From assembly GCF_001427785.1 (NCBI RefSeq), contig NZ_LMHM01000012.1, positions 595,156-659,155 of the forward strand: 64,000 nt of DNA, in the 5' to 3' direction. This stretch comes from Lysobacter sp. Root690. GTDB taxonomy: Bacteria > Pseudomonadota > Gammaproteobacteria > Xanthomonadales > Xanthomonadaceae. The notes under the pieces were generated by a model. The model had not been told where the DNA came from and did no database searches. It worked only from the letters and a program-made list of their open reading frames with translations. The number at the start of each line of letters is the position of its first letter. Position 1 is the stretch's first letter. Position numbers and translations under genes: made by a program. Positions 19,424-29,200 of this stretch are shown piece after piece.

Positions 19424-20146
19424 ATGCGTAGATTCGCACAAGCGCTGTCGGCGGAGGAGGCGTGGCTGTCACGCCATTTTCCCACACTATCTTTGGCCCT
19501 CGTCGACGCGCCGGATCGTTACAACGTCGTGGGCCGCGGCTTGGCCTCGGTGATTCTTGACATTGGGGAGGGCCTACAAGTCCGCGACTGCGTGTGGGGC
19601 ATCGTGCCGCCGTGGTCGAAGGAGGCTACGACGCGCTACTCCACCGTTACCGCGCGCATGGATCGCGCGGCGCGCAGCAGAATGTACCGGCGAGCCTGGG
19701 AGAAGCAGCGCTGCATCGTACCGATCACCGGATACTACAAATGGGATCGCACCGTATCGCCGCCGCGACCATACTTCATTCAATCCGTAGCGGGCACTCC
19801 GCTGCTTCTGGCCGGATTATGGGAATGTTGGGATAGAGATGGGCCGCCGCTCTATAGCTTCAGCATTTTGACTCATCTCAATCCCGCCATTCCTCCCCCG
19901 TTGGTAGCGGACGGGCCGGTCTTCGTGCCCCCAGCTCAATGGCGGCGCTGGATCGAAGGCGCACGCTGGCTTCCAAAGCGCTTCTTGTCGGGGCTGAAAG
20001 CTCCGCAGTTGGAAGCCTATCGAGTGAGCACGGCGATCAGGGATCCGAACCGCGATGACTACACCTTGCTCGAACCCGTGTCCGATGCGGACGAGGCGGC
20101 GTCTTATTCGAAAGGCGGGGACGTTAACGAGGAATTCGATGACTGA
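19424..20146 (+). CDS. SRAP/HMCES-like protein lacking the catalytic residues
   Basis: 240 residues with the overall SRAP (YedK/HMCES) fold: WGIVPPWSKEATTRYSTVTAR, RRAWEKQRCIVPITGYYKW, RPYFIQSVAGTPLLLAGLWE. The family needs Cys2 right after the initiator Met (MCGRFAQ) to crosslink abasic DNA. Here the start reads MRRFAQ, which looks like a three-base loss of that cysteine codon region. The canonical Asn is Thr76, the canonical Glu (GFYEW) is Lys106, and the conserved IHDRMPV histidine region is PPLVADGPV. No upstream in-frame Met restores MCG. It may bind DNA but should not form the thiazolidine crosslink. The C-terminal tail is repeated at 22300-22426. Confidence 0.8.
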   Translation: MRRFAQALSAEEAWLSRHFPTLSLALVDAPDRYNVVGRGLASVILDIGEGLQVRDCVWGIVPPWSKEATTRYSTVTARMDRAARSRMYRRAWEKQRCIVPITGYYKWDRTVSPPRPYFIQSVAGTPLLLAGLWECWDRDGPPLYSFSILTHLNPAIPPPLVADGPVFVPPAQWRRWIEGARWLPKRFLSGLKAPQLEAYRVSTAIRDPNRDDYTLLEPVSDADEAASYSKGGDVNEEFDD

Positions 20147-20235
20147 ATATGCATCCATCTCAGCCTCGACGGCGTTGGCGAGCTTGCCAATTGCGTAGCT
20201 TCCCTCGTGTAGGGATGCGTGGTTGGTCGACGCGC

Positions 20236-21105
20236 TCAAGCGGAAGCCACGATTTCGGCGGCGAAGTCGCGATAGGAACGCAGTGGACGACCTAGCAGCG
20301 CGGTGAGCCGCGCGACGTTGCCCGCGTCCGGCGTCATGCCGTCGGTCAGGAACCGCTCGCTCATCAAGCGCATGTCGAACGCCATCCAGTTCGGCATGAA
20401 CTGGCGCAAGTTCTGCTCGAAGCCTGCGGTGTCGTCGCCGCCGTAGGCGATTGGGCGACCCAGCACGTCCGACCAGATGGCCGCCACGTCCGCGCCCGTT
20501 AGCGTGTCGGGGCCGACGAGATTGAAGCGGGCGAGGGGAAGCGGCTCGCTTGACCGCTCGCGGCGCAGAAGTTCGATGGCGGCGATCTCGCCAATGTCGC
20601 GCGCGTCGATCATGGCCAGCCCCTTGTGGCCGATGGGCATCGGATAGATGCCATGGCCGAGCACAACGTCCTTGATGGTGCGGTCGTTGTCCATGAAGTA
20701 GGCCGGTCGCAGGATGGTGGCGTTGAAGCCCATGTCCTCGATCATGCGTTCGACGCCGAATTTGCCCGCGAAGTGCGGCACGTTGAGGTAGCGATCGCTG
20801 TGGATGACCGAGAGATAGACAATTCGCTCGATCCCCGCCTCGCGGGCGACGTTTAGCGCGATCAAGGCCTGGGTGAACTCCTCGGGCACCACCGCGTTCA
20901 ACAGGAACAAGGTGGAGACGCCCGAGAAGGCGGCGCGCAGCGAGTCGACATCCAGCAAGTCGCCCTGCACGGTGGCGACCCCGGCCGGCAGAGCCGCGGT
21001 GGCCGGATCGCGAACCAGGGCGCGCACATCGGCGCCGCGCTGGGTGAGCTGCTGGACGACGTGGCGGCCGATGTTGCCAGTGGCGCCGGTGATGAGGATG
21101 GTCAT
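20236..21105 (-). CDS. NmrA/NAD(P)-binding atypical short-chain reductase
   Basis: 289 residues; the open frame extends far upstream but the ATG at 21105 has GGAG ten bases ahead and begins the domain proper (MTILITGATGNIGRHVVQQL). The Rossmann motif G-A-T-G-N-I-G is followed by RGADVRALVRDP, which suits NADP binding, and by VSTLFLLNAV and IERIVYLSVIHSDRY. The catalytic YxxxK of classical SDRs is not in place, as in NmrA-type redox sensors and quinone reductases. It is divergent from a LysR-type regulator with a shared 99-base promoter region, which suggests that LysR controls it. Confidence 0.88.
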   Translation of the reverse strand: MTILITGATGNIGRHVVQQLTQRGADVRALVRDPATAALPAGVATVQGDLLDVDSLRAAFSGVSTLFLLNAVVPEEFTQALIALNVAREAGIERIVYLSVIHSDRYLNVPHFAGKFGVERMIEDMGFNATILRPAYFMDNDRTIKDVVLGHGIYPMPIGHKGLAMIDARDIGEIAAIELLRRERSSEPLPLARFNLVGPDTLTGADVAAIWSDVLGRPIAYGGDDTAGFEQNLRQFMPNWMAFDMRLMSERFLTDGMTPDAGNVARLTALLGRPLRSYRDFAAEIVASA

Positions 21106-21142
21106 GGGACTGCTCCGGGTTGGGTTAGGTGGCCCTATGGTT

Positions 21143-21153
21143 GGTGATTCACC
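21143..21153. promoter_or_regulatory. palindrome in the NmrA/LysR divergent promoter
   Basis: GGTGA-T-TCACC forms a perfect 5-bp dyad in the 99-base gap between the two divergent genes. Its position, about 50 bases from the LysR start and 38 from the reductase start, suits a LysR-type binding site, but no expression data support this. Confidence 0.35.
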
Positions 21154-21204
21154 CATGGCCCGATAGCCCGTATATTTGGACTTCCTGTCTCGCTGGTGGA
21201 ACAC

Positions 21205-22098
21205 ATGGACCTGCTGGCTCTGGCCGACTTCAACCTGGTGGCGCGGCACGGCGGCTTCGGCCGGGCGTCCCGCGCCGCCGATCGACCCAAGGCGACCTTG
21301 TCCCGTCGCGTGGCCGAGTTGGAGAGCAGCCTCAACCTGCGTCTGTTTGAGCGCGGTGGGCGTCTGCTCAAACTCACCCAGGAGGGCCGAGCGCTGTACG
21401 AGCGCACGGAGGCGTTGTTGACAGAGCTGGCCGAGACGGCGACGTCGATCAGCTCGGGCGGCGACACGCCGCGCGGCCATCTTCGGATCAGTGCGCCCTT
21501 GCTGTTTTCTCAGACCGCGATGGGTGAGCTGGCCGCCAAGTTCGCGCTGATGTATCCGGAGGTAAGTCTTGAAGTGTCGACCGACGATCGCATGGTCGAC
21601 ATGGTGGAGGAGGGCTACGACCTGGTGATCCGGGTCAATCCGGATCACCATGAAAGCCTCATCGGCCGCATCTTCCTGCACGATCGGTTGGTCGCGGTTG
21701 CAAGCCCCGGTCTCCCCATGCCGCGAGGCGATTCCATCGCGCCGGCCGTGATGCGCAGCAAGCGGCCGCCGAACACCGCGTGGGATCTGATCACGCCAAC
21801 CGGCCTCGCGCGCATCAATGCCAACCCCGTACTGAGCCTGTCATCGCTGATCATGATCCGCAGCGCCGTGCGCACCGGCATTGGCGCCGCGCAATTGCCG
21901 TTGTCGCTGGTGATGGGTGACCTGCAAGCCGGCACGCTGGTGCAGTGGGGCGAGGTCCAGGCTCCGGGCATCGAGCTGTGGGCGTTGTACCCATCGAGGC
22001 GCCTGCTCAGCGCTCGCGTGTCCGCCTTTCTTGAGTTCCTGAAAGCGTCTTTCCCTACGGGAGCGCCCGAAGAATTGGCGGCGTATATCAAGGGGTGA
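21205..22098 (+). CDS. LysR-family transcriptional regulator
   Basis: 297 residues from the ATG at 21205, with GGTGGA four bases upstream. The N-terminal helix-turn-helix is clear (ADFNLVARHGGFGRASRAAD, ATLSRRVAELESSLNLRLFE), followed by the linker helix and the periplasmic-binding-protein-like sensor domain (RGHLRISAPLLFSQ, GYDLVIRVNPD, GIGAAQLPLSLVMGDL). Length is standard (about 300). Divergent orientation to the NmrA-type reductase suggests that it regulates that gene and itself. Inducer unknown. Confidence 0.92.
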   Translation: MDLLALADFNLVARHGGFGRASRAADRPKATLSRRVAELESSLNLRLFERGGRLLKLTQEGRALYERTEALLTELAETATSISSGGDTPRGHLRISAPLLFSQTAMGELAAKFALMYPEVSLEVSTDDRMVDMVEEGYDLVIRVNPDHHESLIGRIFLHDRLVAVASPGLPMPRGDSIAPAVMRSKRPPNTAWDLITPTGLARINANPVLSLSSLIMIRSAVRTGIGAAQLPLSLVMGDLQAGTLVQWGEVQAPGIELWALYPSRRLLSARVSAFLEFLKASFPTGAPEELAAYIKG

Positions 22099-22299
22099 AT
22101 CGCCCGGGGTGACGCCTTGGATTCATACGGTGCATACAGCGGGCGCACGATGAAACATCAGCCACGCTCCGACCTCGCCAAGAACGGTCGAGGCTATACA
22201 AGCACGAAGTGCATACGCCGCAAGCCCCGAGCATCTCGGGCCGATAGCGTCGGAGTACTGATTCAAACGCGTGCTCGCTCCGCGGCGTGAGGCCTGCCG

Positions 22300-22426
22300 A
22301 GTGAGTGCAGCGATCCGGGATCCGAGCCGCGATGACTGCACCTTGCTCGAACCAGTCTGTGATGCGGAAGAAACGGCGGCGATTTATTCGCAAGACGGAA
22401 ACGTCGACGAGCAATTCGATGGCTGA
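22300..22426 (+). pseudogene. C-terminal remnant of a second SRAP-like gene
   Basis: The frame reads EACRVSAAIRDPSRDD, then CTLLEPVCDAEETAA and EQFDG before TGA at 22424. The intact SRAP-like protein ends YRVSTAIRDPNRDD, YTLLEPVSDADEAAS and EEFDD. The DNA is similar over about 125 bases with one extra codon. No SRAP-like sequence was found upstream of about 22290, so this is a tail fragment. The NmrA/LysR pair lies between the two copies, consistent with an insertion or duplication event. Confidence 0.75.
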
Positions 22427-22523
22427 ACGAATGCGCACGCGTTCGAGGAGCGTGGACCAACCTTCACCTGATCCACATGCGCGATGACGATGCTTAGGCC
22501 CGTCTTTCAACATTCGAGCCATC

Positions 22524-23486
22524 ATGCCCGCCATCCGCACCAAGCTCGCTATGTTCGCCGCCATCGCCTGCGCCTGGACCGTGCCGGCCCACGCCGAGAG
22601 TGTCGCGCTCGCGGATGCCGCGAATCAGCCGGCCAGCACCACCGGCGTCGCCGGCCGTCTGCGCGCGCAGATCCTGCTGGCCCGCGCGAACTTTTCTCCC
22701 GGCGAGATCGACGGGCTCGCCGGTTCCAATCAGCGCCGCGCCCTCAGCGGCTACCAGGCCGCGCACGATCTGCCGACGAGCGGCGAACTCGATGCCGATA
22801 CCTGGGCTGCGCTCAACAAGGACGCACCCGCCGTGGTGACGGCCTATACGTTGACCGAACAGGATGTCGGCCAGGCCTTCGCCAAGCTGCCCAAGGACAT
22901 GATGGAGCAGGGCAAGCTTGGGCGGTTGGGCTTCGAGTCCATCGAAGAAGCCCTCGGCGAGCGGTTTCATGCCAGTCCCGCGCTGCTGCGCAAGCTTAAT
23001 CCGGGCACGGATTTTTCCAAGGCCGGCACCCAGATCCAGGTTCCCAATGTCGTAGACCTCGGCCCGCTGCCGAAGGCGGCGAAAGTCGTGGTCGACAAAT
23101 CCGATTCGACCTTGACCCTGCTCGACGCCGACGGCAAGACCATCGCGTTGTTCCCGGTATCGTCCGGCAGCGCGCACGATCCGTTGCCGATCGGCGAATG
23201 GAAGATCGGCGCCACCGCGGTCGACCCCACCTTTCACTACAACCCGGCGCTGTTCTGGGATTCCGATCCTAAACACGCCAAGGCGAAACTGGCGGCCGGT
23301 CCCAACAACCCCGTTGGCACTCGCTGGATCGATTTGTCCAAACCCCACTACGGGCTGCACGGCACGCCGACGCCATCGAGCGTCGGCAAACAGCAGTCGC
23401 ATGGCTGCGTGCGCTTGACCAACTGGGACGTGGAACGCCTGGCGGCGGCGGTAGGTCCGTCCGTGCCGGTGGTGATGCAGGAGTAG
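22524..23486 (+). CDS. L,D-transpeptidase (YkuD) with peptidoglycan-binding domain
   Basis: 320 residues with a signal peptide (LAMFAAIACAWTVPAHA). A PG_binding_1-type domain follows (LLARANFSPGEIDGLAG, GYQAAHDLPTSGELDADTW), then a LysM-like stretch (LRKLNPGTDFSKAGTQIQVP), and the YkuD catalytic domain from about residue 190 (VVVDKSDSTLTLLD). The active site is Cys295 in QSHGCVRLTNWD with His293. It makes 3-3 crosslinks or attaches proteins to peptidoglycan in the periplasm. Three bases separate it from the M23 peptidase gene, so the two form an operon. Confidence 0.93.
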   Translation: MPAIRTKLAMFAAIACAWTVPAHAESVALADAANQPASTTGVAGRLRAQILLARANFSPGEIDGLAGSNQRRALSGYQAAHDLPTSGELDADTWAALNKDAPAVVTAYTLTEQDVGQAFAKLPKDMMEQGKLGRLGFESIEEALGERFHASPALLRKLNPGTDFSKAGTQIQVPNVVDLGPLPKAAKVVVDKSDSTLTLLDADGKTIALFPVSSGSAHDPLPIGEWKIGATAVDPTFHYNPALFWDSDPKHAKAKLAAGPNNPVGTRWIDLSKPHYGLHGTPTPSSVGKQQSHGCVRLTNWDVERLAAAVGPSVPVVMQE

Positions 23487-23489
23487 TCG

Positions 23490-24188
23490 ATGAAATTTCT
23501 CGGCGTGCTGTTGCTCGGAATGCTGCTGGGCGCATTGGTCTATCGCGAATTCGGCGAGCGGCGAGCGCCGGCGCTCGCAACCGGTCAGGAGTGCGCGAGC
23601 GCCTGCGCGTCGGCCGAATCGTCGACGTCGCACGACCTGTCCTCATCGCGACCCGTGTCTGCAGCCGCGGCGCCGCCGCTTGATTCGGAATCGGCGGCCG
23701 CCACCGCTCCGATCGGCGACACCACGCCGGTCGCATCGCAGGCCGCCGCCGTTGCGCCGGAACAACTGCTTGTCCCAGTCGAAGGAAAGACCGCCAACGA
23801 CTTGACCGATACGTTTACAGACGCACGCAGCCAGGGTCGCTCGCACGACGCGATCGACATCATGGCGCGTGCGGGCACCCCGGTTCTCGCGGTGGCTGAC
23901 GGACACGTCGAGAAGCTGTTCGACAGCAAGCTAGGCGGGTTGACGATCTATCAGTTCGAACCCAGCGGAAAATTCGCGTACTACTACGCTCACCTGCAGC
24001 GCTATGCCGACGGACTGGCGGAAAAACAGGCGGTCCGCCGCGGCCAGGTGATTGGTTACGTCGGAAGCACGGGCAACGCCAGCGCAGATGCGCCGCACTT
24101 GCACTTCGCGATCTTTGTGCTGGGACCCGAGCGTCGTTGGTGGGAAGGTGCCGCGGTCAATCCGTACCCGGTACTTAAGGGCAAATAG
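23490..24188 (+). CDS. M23-family metallopeptidase (LytM-like)
   Basis: 232 residues. An uncleaved N-terminal anchor (FLGVLLLGMLLGALVYREF) is followed by a low-complexity Ala/Ser/Pro linker (about residues 30-90) and the LytM domain. Zinc and catalytic residues of the family are present: His119 and Asp123 (SHDAIDIMA), His168 (YYYAHLQRY), His203 and His205 (APHLHFAI). It should cleave peptidoglycan crossbridges in the periplasm, or act as a regulator of amidases. It is coupled to the L,D-transpeptidase, which is a sensible pairing for cell-wall remodelling. Confidence 0.92.
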   Translation: MKFLGVLLLGMLLGALVYREFGERRAPALATGQECASACASAESSTSHDLSSSRPVSAAAAPPLDSESAAATAPIGDTTPVASQAAAVAPEQLLVPVEGKTANDLTDTFTDARSQGRSHDAIDIMARAGTPVLAVADGHVEKLFDSKLGGLTIYQFEPSGKFAYYYAHLQRYADGLAEKQAVRRGQVIGYVGSTGNASADAPHLHFAIFVLGPERRWWEGAAVNPYPVLKGK

Positions 24189-24415
24189 GCCGCAGCGGGC
24201 AAACGGCTTCGGTTTGGACGTTGGCTGGAGGGGCTGAGCGTCTGGTGCTTGACCAAGCCGAAATCGGAGCCAAGGCCCTCAGTAGACGACCTGTGAGCGC
24301 CGCATGCGCCGCAGCGCCAATGCCAAGCCGGGGCACCCGGGAGCTGGCAACAGTGAATGCAGCGAGCAGGTGCTTTCACGGCATGGTCTTTTTCCGGAGT
24401 AGGGCAGGGGTTGAT

Positions 24416-24439
24416 GTGACTATAATACGAAATGGTCAC
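24416..24439. promoter_or_regulatory. tetR promoter with TetR-type operator
   Basis: GTGACTA (24416-24422) and TGGTCAC (24433-24439) form an imperfect dyad that overlaps a perfect -10 hexamer TATAAT (24421-24426), 39 bases before the TetR start. The half-site GTGACTA is also in the operator of the downstream efflux operon, which suggests autorepression. Confidence 0.6.
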
Positions 24440-24477
24440 TCGTTGTTCATTTCCCACGCCAGAGGTAAGCTTCAAGC

Positions 24478-25095
24478 ATGACCAAGGCAACCACTCGCTC
24501 CGCCCCGGCCCGCGGCCCGGCCGACCACGAAGTGCGCGATCAGATAAGAGTCGCAGCCACTGAGCACTTCAGCCGGTATGGGTACGAAAAGACGACCGTC
24601 TCCGACCTGGCCAAAGCCATCGGCTTCTCCAAGGCCTACATCTATAAGTTCTTCGATTCCAAGCAAGCCATAGGCGAGATGATCTGCACGAACTGCTTGT
24701 GCGAGATCGAAAGCGAGGTCAGGGCGGCCGTGGACGAAGCTGAACGGCCCCCGGAAAAGCTGCGACGGATGTTCAAAACTATCGTAGAAGCAAGCCTTCG
24801 CCTGTTTTCCCGGGATCGCAAGCTTTACGAAATCGCCATTTCCGCGGCCACCGAACGCTGGCAGGTAGCGCTCGACTTTGAGGAGCGCACTCGCAAATTA
24901 CTCCAGGACATCCTTCAAGAGGGCCGGCAGACGGGCGATTTCGAACGCAAGACACCGATCGACGAGACCGCAATGGCGATCTACCTGGTCATGCGCCCTT
25001 ATATCAATCCCGTCCTGCTGCAGCACAGCTTCGACTACACCGACGATGCGCCCGCACAGCTGTCCAGCCTGGTCCTGCGCAGCCTGTCCCCCTGA
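24478..25095 (+). CDS. TetR/AcrR-family transcriptional repressor
   Basis: 205 residues. The N-terminal helix-turn-helix is typical (IRVAATEHFSRYGYEKTTVSDLAKAIGFSK, read as two adjoining helices, followed by AYIYKFFDSKQAIGEMI). The C-terminal ligand domain is helical (KLYEIAISAATERWQVAL, LLQDILQEGRQTGDF). It precedes the RND efflux operon in the same direction with 80 bases between, and both promoters carry GTGACTA-type dyads. It is therefore probably the repressor of the efflux operon and of itself. Inducing ligand unknown. Confidence 0.92.
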   Translation: MTKATTRSAPARGPADHEVRDQIRVAATEHFSRYGYEKTTVSDLAKAIGFSKAYIYKFFDSKQAIGEMICTNCLCEIESEVRAAVDEAERPPEKLRRMFKTIVEASLRLFSRDRKLYEIAISAATERWQVALDFEERTRKLLQDILQEGRQTGDFERKTPIDETAMAIYLVMRPYINPVLLQHSFDYTDDAPAQLSSLVLRSLSP

Positions 25096-25106
25096 CGCGT
25101 GGATGT

Positions 25107-25132
25107 AGTGACTATTGACTAATTTAGTCACT
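25107..25132. promoter_or_regulatory. TetR operator and promoter of the RND efflux operon
   Basis: AGTGACTA (25107-25114) and TAGTCACT (25125-25132) are perfect 8-bp inverted arms. Nested inside is a second perfect dyad, TGACTAA-T-TTAGTCA (25116-25130). A -35 like hexamer TTGACT (25115-25120) lies within it, with TTAGAT 16 bases later as a weak -10. The adaptor gene starts at 25176. Binding here would block the promoter directly. Confidence 0.7.
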
Positions 25133-25175
25133 GGAATTAGATTTGGAGTCCTAGCCATTTGCTGTTGGGACTCTC

Positions 25176-26285
25176 ATGCGTCGCCTCGCTGCCGCCACCC
25201 TCATTTGCGCGCTGCCGTTTGCACTGGCCGCATGCGGTGAAAAACCACAGTCCGACCCGCGCAACGAAGCGCCCTTGGTGCGTACCGCGGTCGTCCAGCC
25301 AGCATCCTCGGCGTCACGTTCCTTCACCGGGACCGTAGCTGCGCGGGTACAAAGCGATTTGGGCTTTCGGGTCTCCGGCAAGGTGCTGGAACGGCTTGTG
25401 GATACAGGGCAGAACGTTGAACGCGGTCAGCCGCTGATGCGCATCGACCCGGTCGACTTGAAGCTCGCCGCGCATGCGCAGCAAGAAGCCGTTGTCGCCG
25501 CGCGAGCATTGGCGCAGCAGGCGATGGGGGACGAAGCTCGCTACCGCTCCTTGGTCGGAACCGGTGCAATCTCCGTTTCCGCGTACGATCAGAGCAAAGC
25601 CGCCGCGGACTCCGCGAAGGCGCAGCTGCGCGCGGCCGCGGCCCAGGCGGAAGTCGCCCGTAACGCGAACAGCTATTCGACGCTCATCGCCGACGCCGAT
25701 GGCGTTGTCATCGAGGCGCTGGCCGAGCCTGGCCAGGTTGTCGCGGCCGGGCAGGTCGTGGTTCGGGTTGCCCGCGCCGGCAGCCGCGAGGCGGTAATTC
25801 AGTTGCCGGAAACGCTGCGTCCAGCGGTTGGCTCAGCCGGGCGGGCCAGTCTGTTCGGTAAAGAGGGTGGTGGCGTTCCCGCCTTGCTCCGGCAGCTGTC
25901 GGATGCCGCGGATCCACTCACCCGCACTTTCGAAGCGCGCTACGTCCTTGAAGGTTCCTTGGCCAACGCCCCGCTGGGCACCACGGTCACCGTCGAGATT
26001 CCGGACGGCTCTCTCGCCACGCAGGCCGGCGTGCAGATACCCGTGGGCGCGCTGTTCGATGCCGGCAAGGGCTCGGGTGTGTGGGTGATCGATGGCCAGT
26101 CGTCGAAAGTGATTTGGCGTCCGGTCGTGGTCCAACACTTGGACGACGACGGTGCACGTGTCAGCGGCCGGCTGAAGCAAGGCGACACGATCGTCTCGCT
26201 TGGCGCGCACTTGCTGCGCGAAGGCAAGCAGGTGCGAGTGGCCGGTCAATCGGCCGCCGCGGCGACCGGGAGAGCCCGCCCGTGA
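25176..26285 (+). CDS. RND efflux periplasmic adaptor (membrane fusion protein), lipoprotein
   Basis: 369 residues with a lipoprotein signal (LICALPFALAAC, Cys22). Lipoyl-like and hairpin domains are recognisable: VAARVQSDLGFRVSGKVLER, VDTGQNVERGQPLMRID, a helical hairpin rich in Ala and Gln (QQEAVVAARALAQQA ... SAKAQLRAAAAQAEVA), and SYSTLIADADGVVIEALAEPGQVV. It connects the inner-membrane pump to an outer-membrane channel. Its stop overlaps the pump's GTG start. No outer-membrane channel gene follows, so a TolC/OprM type channel encoded elsewhere is probably used. Confidence 0.93.
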   Translation: MRRLAAATLICALPFALAACGEKPQSDPRNEAPLVRTAVVQPASSASRSFTGTVAARVQSDLGFRVSGKVLERLVDTGQNVERGQPLMRIDPVDLKLAAHAQQEAVVAARALAQQAMGDEARYRSLVGTGAISVSAYDQSKAAADSAKAQLRAAAAQAEVARNANSYSTLIADADGVVIEALAEPGQVVAAGQVVVRVARAGSREAVIQLPETLRPAVGSAGRASLFGKEGGGVPALLRQLSDAADPLTRTFEARYVLEGSLANAPLGTTVTVEIPDGSLATQAGVQIPVGALFDAGKGSGVWVIDGQSSKVIWRPVVVQHLDDDGARVSGRLKQGDTIVSLGAHLLREGKQVRVAGQSAAAATGRARP

Positions 26286-29200
26286 GCGAAGGCCGTTTCA
26301 ACCTGTCGGCACTTGCCGTTCGCGAACGCTCGATCACCTTGTTCTTGATTTTTCTGGTGTCGTTGGCAGGACTCGTCTCATTTTTCAACCTGGGACGCGC
26401 CGAAGACCCGGCATTCACGGTCAAGGTGATGACCGTCGTTACCGCCTGGCCCGGGGCGACAGCGCAGGAGATGCAGGACCAAGTCGCCGAGAAGATCGAG
26501 AAGCGCCTGCAGGAGCTGCGTTGGTACGACCGTTCTGAAACCTACACGCGACCGGGCTTGGCATTCACGATGCTGACACTGCTCGACTCCACGCCCCCTT
26601 CGCAGGTGCAGGAGCAGTTCTACCAAGCCCGCAAGAAAGTAGCCGATGAGGCAGGCAACCTGCCGTCCGGCGTGATCGGGCCAATGGTCAACGATGAATA
26701 TGCGGACGTCACCTTTGCTTTGTATGCGCTCAAGGCGCAGGGCGAGCCGCAACGCCTACTGGTGCGCGACGCTGAGACGTTACGCCAACGGCTGCTGCAC
26801 GTGCCAGGCGTCAAGAAAGTCAACATCGTCGGCGAACAGTCAGAACGCATCTACGTCGAATTCTCCCATGAGCGTCTGGCCACGCTAGGAGTCAATCCGC
26901 AGGAAGTGTTCGCTGCGCTCAATACGCAAAATGCGCTGACGCCGGCCGGTTCCGTGGAGACCAAAGGACCGGAGGTATTCATCCGTCTGGACGGCGCATT
27001 CGACGAACTGCAGAAGATCAGCGATACGCCGGTGGTGGCGCGAGGCCGCGCGTTGAAGCTATCCGACATCGCCACGGTCAAGCGTGGCTATGAAGATCCA
27101 AAGACGTTCATGATCCGCAACGGTGGCGAACCCGCGCTGCTATTAGGCGTGGTCATGCGCGAGGGTTGGAACGGGCTCGACCTGGGCAAGGCGCTGGACA
27201 CTGAAGTCAGCGCTATCGGATCCGAGCTGCCGCTCGGCATGAGCCTGTCCAAAGTCACGGACCAAGCCGTCAATATCGATTCGTCGGTCGACGAGTTCAT
27301 GCTCAAGTTCTTCGCCGCACTACTGGTGGTGATGCTGGTTTGCTTCGTGAGCATGGGATGGCGCGTTGGCCTGGTGGTCGCCGCCGCGGTGCCGCTGACG
27401 CTTGCGGCGGTCTTCCTGGTAATGCTTGCGAGCGGCAAGAACTTCGATCGCATCACCCTGGGTTCGCTGATTCTGGCGCTGGGCCTGCTGGTGGACGACG
27501 CCATCATCGCCATCGAAATGATGGTGGTGAAAATGGAAGAGGGATACAGCCGCGTCGCCGCCTCCGCCTATGCCTGGAGCCATACAGCCGCGCCCATGCT
27601 TTCGGGAACGCTGGTCACCGCTGTCGGCTTCATGCCCAACGGCTTCGCCCGATCATCCGCGGGTGAGTACACCAGCAACATGTTCTGGATCGTGGGCATC
27701 GCGCTCATCGCCTCGTGGGTGGTTGCCGTGGTTTTCACGCCTTATCTGGGCGTCAAGCTGCTGCCGGACTTCAAGAAGGTGGAGGGCGGCCATGGCGCGA
27801 TCTACGACACGCCGCGTTACAACCGCTTCCGTCAGATCCTGGCGCGCGTGATCGCGCGCAAGTGGCTGGTCGCCGGTTCTGTCGTGGCTCTGTTTGTTTT
27901 GTCTGTCCTCGGGATGGGCGTGGTCAAGAAGCAGTTTTTCCCGATCTCGGACCGGCCCGAAGTGTTGGTCGAGGTGCAGATGCCTTATGGCACGTCGATC
28001 AACCAGACCAGTGCGGCCTCAGCGAAGGTGGAGGCATGGCTGAGTAAACAAAAGGAAGCCAGGATCGTCACCGCTTACGTGGGTCAAGGCGCGCCTCGCT
28101 TCTTCTTCTCGGTGGGGCCTGAGTTGCCAGACCCGTCGTTTGCCAAGATCGTGGTGCGAACGGACAACCAGAACGAGCGCGACACGCTGAAACATCGGTT
28201 GCGTCAGGCGATCGCCAACGGCCTTGCCCCGGAGGCGCGCCTGCGCGTGACTCAACTGATCTTTGGTCCGTATTCACCTTATCCGGTGGCCTACCGGGTG
28301 GCCGGCCCCGAACCCGAAACGCTGCGCAATATCGCAGCCGACGTGCAGCAGGTCATGGAGACCAGTCCGATGATGCGCACGGTCAATACAGACTGGGGCG
28401 TACGTACGCCCGCGTTGCATTTCACCTTGCAGCAGGACCGGCTGCAGGCCGTAGGGCTGACCTCCAACGCCGTGGCGCTGCAGCTGCAGTTCTTGTTGAA
28501 CGGTGTTCCTGTCACCGCGGTGCGCGAGGACATTCGAACAGTGCAAGTCGTCGCGCGTTCGGCGGGCGACACCCGCCTCGACCCGGCCAAGATCACCGAC
28601 TTTACGTTGGCTGGCGCCAACGGGCAGCGCATCCCGCTTTCGCAGGTGGGCAAGGTCGACGTACGCATGGAAGAGCCGATCATGCGCCGCCGTGATCGAA
28701 TGCCGACAATCACGGTGCGCGGCGATATTGCCGATGGCCTGCAGCCGCCGGACGTGTCATCGGCCATCACTGAGCAACTTCAGCCCCTCATGGAGAAGCT
28801 GCCGAGGGGCTATAGCATCGAGCAGGCTGGCTCCATCGAAGAGTCCGGCAAGGCAACGAAAGCCATGTTGCCGCTGTTCCCGATCATGCTGGCGATCACC
28901 TTGTTGATCCTAATCCTGCAAGTGCGCTCGATCTCCGCCATGGTCATGGTGTTCCTGACCAGCCCGTTGGGACTGATCGGGGTCGTGCCGACACTGCTCC
29001 TGTTCCAGCAGCCGTTCGGCATCAACGCGCTGGTCGGGTTGATTGCGCTGTCGGGAATCCTGATGCGCAACACGCTGATTCTGATCGGGCAAATCCATCA
29101 CAACGAACAGGAAGGACTTGCTCCGTTCCACGCTGTCGTGGAGGCCACGGTACAGCGAGCCCGGCCGGTAATCCTGACCGCCCTGGCGGCGATCCTGGCC

